Positions 7,507 to 13,831 of a stretch of DNA of 13,923 nucleotides are shown piece by piece. The DNA is taken from contig DVIR01000044.1 of assembly GCA_018711085.1 (NCBI GenBank), forward strand, positions 1-13,923. Direction: 5' to 3'. The notes below the pieces were generated by a model. It saw nothing but the letters and a program-made list of their open reading frames with translations. It made no database searches and was not told where the DNA came from. The position numbers and the translations under genes were made by a program. The number at the start of each line of letters is the position of its first letter. Position 1 is the stretch's first letter. Source of the stretch: Faeciplasma gallinarum (GTDB taxonomy: Bacteria; Bacillota; Clostridia; Oscillospirales; Ruminococcaceae).

Positions 7507-9327
7507 ATGGCAGAAAAGGTTTTAATATATGTCGCAGGAAATCCGGATGCGTACCCTTTGGAATATTACGACGACGACACCGGAACCTACGAGGGCATAA
7601 TCCCGCAGATGCTGCGCAGTTTTTCCGAAAACAGCGGATATGAAATCCTGTACTATAACGCCGACGGCGAGGATCGCCGCAGCGAGTATGACAAAAACAA
7701 CCAGGTCGATATTTTGTCGGGATATATGCAGGGCGACGAGGCGCCGCAGGGCAATCTTTACGCATCGCTGTTTTCGGTTGAGCGCGACGGAGAGCTTTAT
7801 ACATACCGCATTTACTTTACGGATGCCGCGCCGCAGACCCTTGTGTCCGATCTGAGCGAATATTTGTCTAAAATATCGGAGCAGCAGGTCGCGGGGATGC
7901 TGATAGATTCTTCTGTGCAGCCTGTAGACTACAAGGGCTTGAACCTGTTGATTGTTGCGGTATTGTGTGTTATAATTGCTTTATTGTGTGTTGCGGCGGC
8001 AATGCTTGCAAAATACAAAAAGAAACTGAGGCGTGCCGAAAAGGACAGCGAAACAGACGAGCTGACCGGACTCGGAAACTCGGAGTACCTCAACCGGTAC
8101 TACAAGCAATACGTCAACGACAAAAACAGAATACTGTATCAGACGATTTATTTCTTTGTCGATACCGAGCGTCTGCAAAGGCTGACAACATCCGATGAGA
8201 CGGACGAATTTGTGAGGTACTGCGCGGTTTTGCTTTCGGAGTACACCGGCGACAGCGATATTTTGGCGAGAGTGTCCGACCGCGGCTTTGTGATGCTGAA
8301 GCTTTCTTCCGACGCTGCGGGGGAGCATGCCTGGCTTGAGACGCTGCTTGAGCGCGTCGGCATGTATTCGCAGCTTCACAATAAGCCGTTTGAAACCAAG
8401 ATGTTTGCGGGAATATATCCCATGCAAGCCGAGGACCAAGACCTAAGCGAGCCGATTTTTCAGGCGACGCAAAGCGCATACGAGGCGATGAAAACCGATG
8501 CCGGCTACATAGTTTGCACAAACGAGATGAAACAAAAGTTCATTCGGGAAAAGCAGCTGCAAGCGAGCATAGACAGGGCGTTTGAGCGAAACGAGTTTCA
8601 GCTTTATCTGCAATTTTACGTAGATTCAAACTCATTAAAAATTCTCGGAGGAGAGGCGCTGTCCCGCTGGAACCACCCTCAAAGGGGCGTCTTGCAGCCG
8701 GATGAGTTCATCCCGCTTATGGAGCGTGAAAAGATGATAAGCCGCCTCGACTACTACTGCCTTGGCAAGGTGTGCGAGTTTTTGGACATGCTCGAAAAGG
8801 AGGGCGTGGATGCGTTCTTTGTGTCCTGTAACTTTTCCCGCGAGACGTTTTCATCTGCGGACTTTATCGACAACGTCCGGCAGATAATCAAAAAGTATGC
8901 CTTTCCTAAGGAGCTGCTCATTTTTGAGATAACCGAGAGCGCTACTGCGCGCAACGTGTCGCAGCTTCAGCATAACATTTCAGCTCTTAAAGAGTTTGGC
9001 GTAAGAGTGGCGCTTGACGACTTCGGAGAGGGATTTACATCGTTTTATGATTTGCATAGGTACCCTGTAGACGGCATAAAGCTCGACAAGGGTCTTATAG
9101 ATTATATCACCACGCCGAGCGGCAGAGCTATTTTAAAGGCCATGATTCAGGTGGGACACGAGCTGAACATGACCATACTTGCCGAGGGCGTAGAGTCGCA
9201 GGAACAGGTTGACGCACTCCGTCAGCTCGGCTGCGATGTAATACAGGGGTACCGCTTCTATCACCCTATGCCGTGGTGGGAAGCTCAAAAGAAGATAACC
9301 GAAAAGCAGGTTGTGCCAACGGCGTAG
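7507..9327 (+). CDS. membrane EAL-domain c-di-GMP phosphodiesterase with degenerate GGDEF and single-lobe SBP-like sensor
   Basis: The ATG at 7507 is preferred over the GTG at 7495 because GAGG lies six bases upstream. The product has 606 residues. Residues 1-140 resemble part of a family 3 solute-binding domain (YVAGNPDAYPLEYYDDDTG and YEGIIPQMLRSF at the start, YRIYFTDAAPQTL near 100-112). The middle lobe seems to be missing, and there is no signal peptide. A membrane helix lies at about 145-168, followed by basic residues. The GGDEF domain (about 180-340) is degenerate: ETDELTGLGN is kept, but SDRGF (257-261) replaces GGDEF, so cyclase activity is not expected. The EAL domain (345-595) keeps E383 in EALSR, N442, E474, D504-D505, K525, E560 and Q580, which fits an active phosphodiesterase giving pGpG. 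Minor changes are QFYVD for QPxVD and DDFGEGFTS in loop 6. The gene is coupled to the DivIVA-like gene and followed 16 nt later by a second EAL gene. Confidence 0.87.
   Translation: MAEKVLIYVAGNPDAYPLEYYDDDTGTYEGIIPQMLRSFSENSGYEILYYNADGEDRRSEYDKNNQVDILSGYMQGDEAPQGNLYASLFSVERDGELYTYRIYFTDAAPQTLVSDLSEYLSKISEQQVAGMLIDSSVQPVDYKGLNLLIVAVLCVIIALLCVAAAMLAKYKKKLRRAEKDSETDELTGLGNSEYLNRYYKQYVNDKNRILYQTIYFFVDTERLQRLTTSDETDEFVRYCAVLLSEYTGDSDILARVSDRGFVMLKLSSDAAGEHAWLETLLERVGMYSQLHNKPFETKMFAGIYPMQAEDQDLSEPIFQATQSAYEAMKTDAGYIVCTNEMKQKFIREKQLQASIDRAFERNEFQLYLQFYVDSNSLKILGGEALSRWNHPQRGVLQPDEFIPLMEREKMISRLDYYCLGKVCEFLDMLEKEGVDAFFVSCNFSRETFSSADFIDNVRQIIKKYAFPKELLIFEITESATARNVSQLQHNISALKEFGVRVALDDFGEGFTSFYDLHRYPVDGIKLDKGLIDYITTPSGRAILKAMIQVGHELNMTILAEGVESQEQVDALRQLGCDVIQGYRFYHPMPWWEAQKKITEKQVVPTA
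7948..7976 (+). promoter_or_regulatory. candidate internal sigma-A promoter
   Basis: TTGATT (7948-7953) and TATAAT (7971-7976) are separated by 17 bases, and TG sits one base upstream of the -10 box, giving an extended -10 element. It lies inside the first EAL gene, over the codons of its membrane helix. Such T-rich codons often produce promoter-like strings by chance. If active, the transcript would start near 7983 and the first in-frame Met is at 8002, giving a soluble GGDEF-EAL form with a weak ribosome site. Confidence 0.3.
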
Positions 9328-9343
9328 GACTTGGAGAATATTT

Positions 9344-11584
9344 ATGGATGAAGAGAAGCTTAAAGCAAAAATGACGCGCATGTCGGTAATCACGGTGATT
9401 GTCAGCATTGTCCTGACAGTCGCCGGAATTGTCGTATGGCAATATGTCGAGGTAAGAGCTTATTCATCCGAACAGGAGCAGATGCGCGTTGAGACAAACG
9501 AGTACGGCGAGCGCCTTTTAAAACAGCTTGACAAGAACCTGCAGGTGCTTACGACGCTTTCTAAGGTGTATGAGATAGGCATGCTCGAGGACGACATGTC
9601 GGTGCTGCAAGACACCCTGAGCGCTGCAAACGAAGTCAACGACTTTTTGACCGTGGCATACATCCGCACCGACGGCACGGGCGTTATCAACATCGTCGGG
9701 CGCACTTTGTGGGACGACATATCCTTAGACGAGTGTCCGGAGTATGTCGCAAGCGCAATACAGACGGCGCTTGAAGGTGAAAACGCAATTTCAAAGCTGT
9801 TTGACAGCGAGATATATAACGAAAAACTGTTTGCATACGCCGTGCCGGTTTACAACGGAGAAGAGGTTGTCGGCGCGCTCGCTGCAAGCGACAACCTTGA
9901 AATCTTTGAGGATGTGGCAAACGGCAGAGCCGTAATGGGCGGTTCGGGATACATACATTTGATAAACGCCGACGGGGAGTTTTTGGTTCGCTCCGAAAAT
10001 TCGCCCGTTTCAAGGGACGTAAAAAATATATACGACGGCGGCATATTCTCCGAGAACACAAGGCAGCTGGTGTCGTTTGCTTTGCAAAACGGGCGGGATG
10101 CCGATGGCGAGTATTCATACGGCGGCAGCCATTATCACTTTTTCATGCAGCCGCTCAATATAAACAACTGGTATTTGTTCTGCGTCGATGTGGTTTGGGG
10201 CACAAACTCCTTTGCGGGAGGCATGCTCACTGCGTTCGGAATAATAATTGTTTTGCTTGTGGCGCTTGTAAACGTGCTGCTTTTCGGAAGCAGGCATCTG
10301 TTTAAAAAGCATACAAACGAGCTGATTCGCGTGGCGTATACCGACCCCGTGACCGGCTCGGCCAACAGCGCAAAGTTTGAAAGAAACATGCAGCAGGTTA
10401 TCAGGGAACATAAGCCCATGAGCACTGTTGCGCTGAATGTCCACAATTTTAACGGCATAAACGACCTTTTCGGAAGGCAGCGCGCGGATACGGTTTTGAT
10501 TTACATCGCAAAGGTGATTGAACACAGCCTTGAGCGCGGCGAGTTTTTCTGCCGCGACACCGCAGACCTGTTTTTCATTCTCATGCTTGAGACGGACACG
10601 GAGCGCATAACAAAGAGGCTGCAAAGCATAATTGACCTTGTCCGCAAAATGTCAAATGTCTATGACAACTACGGCTATGATATTTCGCTGTATATAGGCG
10701 TTGCGGTAAACGGAGACAGGGAAAAGGCGCTGCTTGCCATGCAGAGCATTCACAACACGCATACTCGGGAAATTGCGTTTTACAACAGCGATATGCATGA
10801 GGCGGTGCGAAGAAAGAACAGCATAGAGGGGCAGATGGAATCCGCCCTGAAAAACTGTGAGTTCAAGCTCTTTTTGCAGCCGAAGCTTGACATGAAAACG
10901 CTAAAGCCGTCAGGGGCGGAGGCTCTTGTCAGGTGGATAAACCCAGACGGGTCATATCGCAGTCCGGCGGAGTTCATACCTTTGTTTGAGGCAAACGGTT
11001 TTTGCTTTAAGCTCGACATGTACATGTTTGAGCTGGTGTGCGCGCAGATAAAAAAGTGGATCGACGAGGGCGCAAAGCCTCTGCCGATCTCGGTAAATCA
11101 GTCTAAACTTTTGTTTATGGACAGAAACTATCCGGACAAGCTGATGAAGATAATAAACAAGTATGAGGTTCCGACGTCTTTGATAACGCTTGAGATTTTG
11201 GAGAGCGTCGCGTCGGACAACCTTGAGTATCTCAATCACCAAATAGAGGTTTTGCATAAAAAGGGCTTTAAGATATCCTTGGACGACTTCGGAACGGGTT
11301 ATTCGTCCCTGAACATGCTGTACCTGCTCAAGATCGACGAGATGAAGCTCGACAAAGGATTTTTGAGAAAGATTTCGGCGGACGGAGAGGACCGCCGCAG
11401 AATCATACTCGAGCAAATCACGAATTTTGCCCGCGAGCTTGGTATTTCAACGGTTGCCGAGGGCATAGAGACAAAAGAGGACGAAAAGCTGGTTTTGAGC
11501 ATTGGCTGTGACTGCGGGCAGGGATTTCTTTACGACAAACCAATGCCGGCGGACGACTTCAGCAGCAAGTATATAAAGGGGTAA
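9344..11584 (+). CDS. Cache-domain membrane EAL c-di-GMP phosphodiesterase with degenerate GGDEF
   Basis: The ATG at 9344 is chosen over an upstream TTG at 9311 because GGAG lies seven bases before it and the upstream extension is basic and overlaps the previous gene. The product has 746 residues. Membrane helices at about 13-33 and 292-315 bracket an extracellular domain of about 250 residues that fits a double Cache sensor (VAYIRTDGTGVINIVGR, 104-120; YIHLINADGEFLVRSE, 203-218), which would bind a small ligand. The GGDEF domain keeps YTDPVTGSAN (332-341), but TADLF (406-410) replaces GGDEF, so it should be inactive as a cyclase. The EAL domain (about 495-740) retains E526 in EALVR, N585, E617, D647-D648, K668, E706 and Q726, with an intact DDFGTGYSS loop, and should hydrolyse c-di-GMP. 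It is the cleaner enzyme of the pair. It follows the first EAL gene by 16 nt and probably ends the core operon; 74 nt separate it from the next gene. Confidence 0.9.
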   Translation: MDEEKLKAKMTRMSVITVIVSIVLTVAGIVVWQYVEVRAYSSEQEQMRVETNEYGERLLKQLDKNLQVLTTLSKVYEIGMLEDDMSVLQDTLSAANEVNDFLTVAYIRTDGTGVINIVGRTLWDDISLDECPEYVASAIQTALEGENAISKLFDSEIYNEKLFAYAVPVYNGEEVVGALAASDNLEIFEDVANGRAVMGGSGYIHLINADGEFLVRSENSPVSRDVKNIYDGGIFSENTRQLVSFALQNGRDADGEYSYGGSHYHFFMQPLNINNWYLFCVDVVWGTNSFAGGMLTAFGIIIVLLVALVNVLLFGSRHLFKKHTNELIRVAYTDPVTGSANSAKFERNMQQVIREHKPMSTVALNVHNFNGINDLFGRQRADTVLIYIAKVIEHSLERGEFFCRDTADLFFILMLETDTERITKRLQSIIDLVRKMSNVYDNYGYDISLYIGVAVNGDREKALLAMQSIHNTHTREIAFYNSDMHEAVRRKNSIEGQMESALKNCEFKLFLQPKLDMKTLKPSGAEALVRWINPDGSYRSPAEFIPLFEANGFCFKLDMYMFELVCAQIKKWIDEGAKPLPISVNQSKLLFMDRNYPDKLMKIINKYEVPTSLITLEILESVASDNLEYLNHQIEVLHKKGFKISLDDFGTGYSSLNMLYLLKIDEMKLDKGFLRKISADGEDRRRIILEQITNFARELGISTVAEGIETKEDEKLVLSIGCDCGQGFLYDKPMPADDFSSKYIKG

Positions 11585-11589
11585 AATCG

Positions 11590-11640
11590 CGGCATGGCAT
11601 GTGCCGGCGGAATATGATGCGGCGCCGAAAAAACCGCCGC
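11590..11640 (+). other. two small hairpins in the 74-nt intergenic gap
   Basis: A 6-bp stem with one G-T pair lies at 11590-11606 (loop ggcat). A 6-bp GC stem is formed by 11619-11624 and 11635-11640 (loop ccgaaaaaac). Neither is followed by a T-run, so they are not standard terminators. The second ends just before the GGGGGG ribosome site (11645-11650) of the next gene and could affect mRNA processing or translation. No clear promoter is visible in the gap. Confidence 0.35.
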
Positions 11641-11658
11641 TGACGGGGGGAATGATTT

Positions 11659-12606
11659 ATGTGTGACAATGCGGGCGCCGACCCAAGCGTAAGCGCGGCA
11701 TCGCATGACTGCGGATGCGCGCCGGACGAGGTTTATGTTGCGCCGCAAAACAAGGAAACATTGAGAATTGTTTATGCGGAGATCAACAGATCATGCAGCC
11801 GAGGCAGCATTTCTGATGTGCCGGACGAAGAGTTTTCGCGCATGGTCAATGCCCTTGAAAATAAGGAATACCGTATTCACCCATACAAGTTTATCGGAAG
11901 GACGTATACACACCTTCCTTCGCTTGTGACTGCGCTTGCAGTCAATTGGGAGTACGGAAAAATGCATCTTTACAACAGCGTGCTCGCAGATGCCTTTGAA
12001 AATTCCTGCCTTGCAATCGGCGCAAACGCCACAATATGTGAGGTGGAAAAGCAGCATACCGGAAATGAGGACAGGTCTTTTTGGAATTTTATTTATAAAG
12101 CGTATCCGGAATTAGAGGGATTTCACTGGAGAGGGCGAAACTACGCGTCACTGTCCGAGTTGGGGTTTGACATGCTTGACAAGCTCAGGTGCGATGATGT
12201 TTCAAGCTATCCATACTGGGCGAGCATACTCAGAAACAGGCTGTTAAGCGACTATCTTTCAAAGAAAAAGCCGGAGGACAGCGATTTGATTGCCGCCGTT
12301 TCGGAGTTTGAGAATGTCCATGAAAAAAGGCGCAGCACGCATGAAACGCTTACAAACTATTACAAAGTGGCCTATCTGCTTTCCGGCAACAGGCAGCTGA
12401 TGATGTGGGGCAAGGTCTTTGAGCGCACATCAGAACTTGCGGAGTATGCAGAGGCGCTGTGCGGTTCATCGTACGATGAGTTTGAGGAATTTTGCAAGGC
12501 GTTGATTGACGATGACGGCGTGATGTGCCCACAGTTCGAGGCGTGGCTGACGGTTGTCGGCAAAAAAGATGAGCTTGTGGCGTGGCAGCAGAGCATCGAG
12601 AGCTGA
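11659..12606 (+). CDS. uncharacterised soluble protein with internally repeated motif
   Basis: I do not recognise a named family with certainty. The 315-residue product has no signal peptide or membrane segment. The start ATG follows GGGGGG by eight bases. The N-terminal 30 residues are low in structure and carry three Cys (2, 18, 20). A motif of aromatic-x-aromatic-x-G-R/K-x-Y/F-x(2)-L-x(2)-L followed by two helices appears at about 76-115 (YKFIGRTYTHLPSLVTAL) and 155-201 (FHWRGRNYASLSELGFDML), and a weaker third copy can be proposed at 248-297, ending in FEAWL. Similar units, in which a short beta-hairpin leads into a helix with a conserved Trp and a final LxxWL, occur in my memory as accessory modules of bacterial kinase and GTPase-linked proteins. 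I offer that only as a lead. The next gene starts 14 nt after its stop with a strong ribosome site, so the two likely act together. Any link to the upstream EAL gene is uncertain. Confidence 0.75.
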   Translation: MCDNAGADPSVSAASHDCGCAPDEVYVAPQNKETLRIVYAEINRSCSRGSISDVPDEEFSRMVNALENKEYRIHPYKFIGRTYTHLPSLVTALAVNWEYGKMHLYNSVLADAFENSCLAIGANATICEVEKQHTGNEDRSFWNFIYKAYPELEGFHWRGRNYASLSELGFDMLDKLRCDDVSSYPYWASILRNRLLSDYLSKKKPEDSDLIAAVSEFENVHEKRRSTHETLTNYYKVAYLLSGNRQLMMWGKVFERTSELAEYAEALCGSSYDEFEEFCKALIDDDGVMCPQFEAWLTVVGKKDELVAWQQSIES

Positions 12607-12620
12607 TAGGGGGCGCAAAG

Positions 12621-13241
12621 ATGATTTGGAGTTTACTCGTTTTAGCGGCAGTTGCTTTTGTGGGCTTCCCGACGGTGCTGTATCTTTTCTTGGAGCATTT
12701 GCCGTGGTATGCAACCGTGGCGTTTTTGATCTGGGTGGCTGTCTGCGTTGTGACGATGCTTTTGATGAAGGTTGAAGCAGGCGGTATAAAAAAGATTCGG
12801 ATGATGCCCTCGGTGGTTGCAACAGCGGCTTTCACGGTGCTGTTTTGCTATGCAGTCGGCGATGCGGAAATAGTATTTGACGATAAAACTACAGGAGTAC
12901 TCACCGTGCTGTCTCCGGCGCTCGGGCTGTTTGTTTTGTATTTATTTGTGCGGGCGATTAAAAAGCTGCGCATACAGATCAAGAAAATCGGTATAGAGTG
13001 CGGTAACGAGGAGATTGACAGGAAAATAGATGCCGAGCGTGGGCAGCTGACTCCTCTGGAGGCGGTGTTAAAGGGGCAAAATTCCGTTGGGCATTTTGTC
13101 GCGCTGATGGAGATGTGCGGCGAGGACATGTCGCAGCTGCGGAGCGACGAAAGAGTGGAAAGCATAATGGAAGTGTACGCTCAGGTGCAGCATGGCAAGG
13201 AGCAGATACGTCAGCTAAAATCGCAGAAGAAGAAAGTATAA
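12621..13241 (+). CDS. uncharacterised four-helix membrane protein with charged cytoplasmic tail
   Basis: The product (206 residues from the ATG at 12621) is unnamed. This start is preferred to the GTG at 12582 because AGGGGG lies seven bases before it and the protein then opens with a membrane helix (MIWSLLVLAAVAFVGF), while the GTG would add 13 polar residues overlapping the previous gene. Hydrophobic segments lie at about 3-23, 29-49, 61-79 and 90-112. The remaining 90 residues are polar and helical, very basic at 113-123 (RAIKKLRIQIKK region) and at the end (KSQKKKV), with a possible helical bundle or coiled coil between. By charge, the tail is cytoplasmic. No catalytic motif is seen. It is the last + strand gene; the stop is directly followed by a strong hairpin at 13243. 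It is probably co-expressed with the preceding repeat protein, which it may hold at the membrane; that is a guess from proximity. Confidence 0.75.
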   Translation: MIWSLLVLAAVAFVGFPTVLYLFLEHLPWYATVAFLIWVAVCVVTMLLMKVEAGGIKKIRMMPSVVATAAFTVLFCYAVGDAEIVFDDKTTGVLTVLSPALGLFVLYLFVRAIKKLRIQIKKIGIECGNEEIDRKIDAERGQLTPLEAVLKGQNSVGHFVALMEMCGEDMSQLRSDERVESIMEVYAQVQHGKEQIRQLKSQKKKV

Positions 13242-13242
13242 A

Positions 13243-13332
13243 CAGGCTTTGGCTGATGCCAAAGCCTGTGCTTATCATTGGTTCGTTACGTTCGGCGGGT
13301 TGCGGGTTCACAATTTGCCTTGTCTTTGCCGA
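13243..13332 (+). repeat. 90-bp direct repeat, copy 1
   Basis: This copy begins one base after the stop codon of the last gene. It differs from copy 2 (13410-13499) at about six of 90 positions, without gaps. Its first 26 bases form a perfect 11-bp hairpin (caggctttggc, loop tgat, gccaaagcctg). The hairpin is not followed by a T-run. The remaining part ends in ttgccttgtctttgccga. The element is noncoding by appearance, and the near identity suggests an interspersed repeat family. Confidence 0.9.
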
Positions 13333-13343
13333 CCGTTTCGCAG

Positions 13344-13386
13344 GCGCATCCTCCCTTTTTCCGCCGCAGGCGGCGGTCGGATGCGC
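13344..13386 (+). other. nested hairpin between the two direct repeats
   Basis: GCGCATCC (13344-13351) pairs perfectly with GGATGCGC (13379-13386), and an inner GC hairpin ccgcc-gca-ggcgg lies at 13361-13373. CCGACCG at the end of copy 1 (13329-13335) can instead pair with CGGTCGG (13374-13380), so two folds compete. This fills most of the 77-bp spacer between repeat copies. Confidence 0.6.
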
Positions 13387-13409
13387 TACCCTCTCACGGT
13401 TTACGGCTC

Positions 13410-13499
13410 CAGGCTTTGGCTGACGCCAAAGCCTGTGCTTATCATAGGTTCGTTTCGTTCGGCGGGCTGCAAGTTCACAATTTGCCTTGTCTTTGCCGA
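13410..13499 (+). repeat. 90-bp direct repeat, copy 2
   Basis: This is the second copy of the element at 13243-13332, with the same 11-bp hairpin at 13410-13435 (loop tgac instead of tgat, which leaves the stem perfect). Mismatches to copy 1 are scattered substitutions, mostly outside the hairpin. Its 3' end (13482-13499) can pair with downstream sequence at 13562-13580. Confidence 0.9.
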
Positions 13500-13580
13500 G
13501 CACGTTTCGTCTACGACGAAACACCACATTTCCTGCGGAAATGTGCGGCACGTTTAGCAGGTCGGTGAAAGTCAAGGCAA
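13482..13580 (+). other. predicted branched structure enclosing two hairpins
   Basis: TTGCCTTG (13482-13489) pairs with CAAGGCAA (13573-13580). After one mismatch the stem continues with CTTT (13491-13494) to AAAG (13568-13571) and CCGA (13496-13499) to TCGG (13562-13565). Inside are two perfect hairpins: 8 bp at 13504-13522 (gtttcgtc, loop tac) and 9 bp at 13525-13545 (cacatttcc, loop tgc). The fold could form in RNA or as extruded DNA. Whether it is transcribed is unknown. Confidence 0.55.
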
Positions 13581-13588
13581 GGGGCGGC

Positions 13589-13640
13589 TTTTACTTTATT
13601 CATAAAGTAAAAAAGACAGGCATGCGCCTGTCTTTCTTAT
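13589..13640. terminator. tandem hairpins, likely bidirectional terminator
   Basis: A 10-bp AT-rich hairpin (ttttacttta, loop ttca, 13589-13612) is joined to a perfect 10-bp hairpin (aaagacaggc, loop atgc, gcctgtcttt, 13612-13635). On the + strand the second stem is followed by a T-rich tail (tctttcttatt); on the minus strand it runs straight into TTTTTT. This fits a Rho-independent terminator that works in both directions and is the best candidate for ending transcripts from the + strand genes. Confidence 0.7.
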
Positions 13641-13656
13641 TGCAGAATTATTCCTA

Positions 13657-13764
13657 CTGCTGAAAGATAACCGCAAAAAGTTGGTAGCGACAGTGAGCCG
13701 TTGCGAAGGCGTTTACAACTGAGCAGGCGAACCGAGCGAGACTTTTTGCGGAGAGGAGGAGCAG
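13657..13764. other. structured noncoding element with long-spaced inverted repeat
   Basis: CCGCAAAAAGT (13671-13681) is perfectly complementary to ACTTTTTGCGG (13741-13751), with 59 nt between. An outer CTGCT (13657-13661) pairs with AGCAG (13760-13764) across an internal loop. The enclosed sequence is GC-rich with GAGC/GCGA-type short repeats. It has no convincing gene. It may be a small RNA, a miniature repeat element, or a protein-binding palindrome; I cannot choose. Confidence 0.5.
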
Positions 13765-13778
13765 CGGCATGAGCGCAC

Positions 13779-13805
13779 CGACGGTTTTTTATAAAAAAAC
13801 CGTCG
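13779..13805. other. 12-bp hairpin overlapping the tRNA terminator
   Basis: CGACGGTTTTTT (13779-13790) pairs with AAAAAACCGTCG (13794-13805) around a 3-nt loop. It uses the T-run and part of one stem arm of the tRNA terminator. It may be a second termination signal, a + strand stop, or a remnant of a duplicated terminator. Confidence 0.6.
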
Positions 13806-13828
13806 CAAGCGATATAAAGCTTGCGACG
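13794..13828 (-). terminator. Rho-independent terminator of the tRNA-Ser gene
   Basis: Read on the minus strand, a 10-bp stem (CGTCGCAAGC, loop TTTATATC, GCTTGCGACG) is followed by GTTTTTT. It begins three bases after the tRNA 3' CCA. Part of the stem is shared with a second 12-bp hairpin (13779-13805), so the two folds exclude each other. Confidence 0.85.
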
Positions 13829-13831
13829 ACG

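Noticed and set aside
7025..7804. A 259-codon minus-strand frame opposite the DivIVA-like gene.
   Set aside because: It is the complement of Lys/Glu-rich coiled-coil codons, giving a Leu/Arg-rich string with no domain and no ribosome site.
13243..13499. A CRISPR array.
   Set aside because: There are only two copies, the repeats are 90 bp and not identical, the single spacer is 77 bp and itself folds, and no cas gene is nearby.
12979..13575. A 198-codon minus-strand frame across the end of the last gene and the repeats.
   Set aside because: Both repeat copies translate to similar Arg/Pro-rich strings, there is no ribosome site, and it overlaps a credible + strand gene. It looks like a by-product of the 90-bp repeats.
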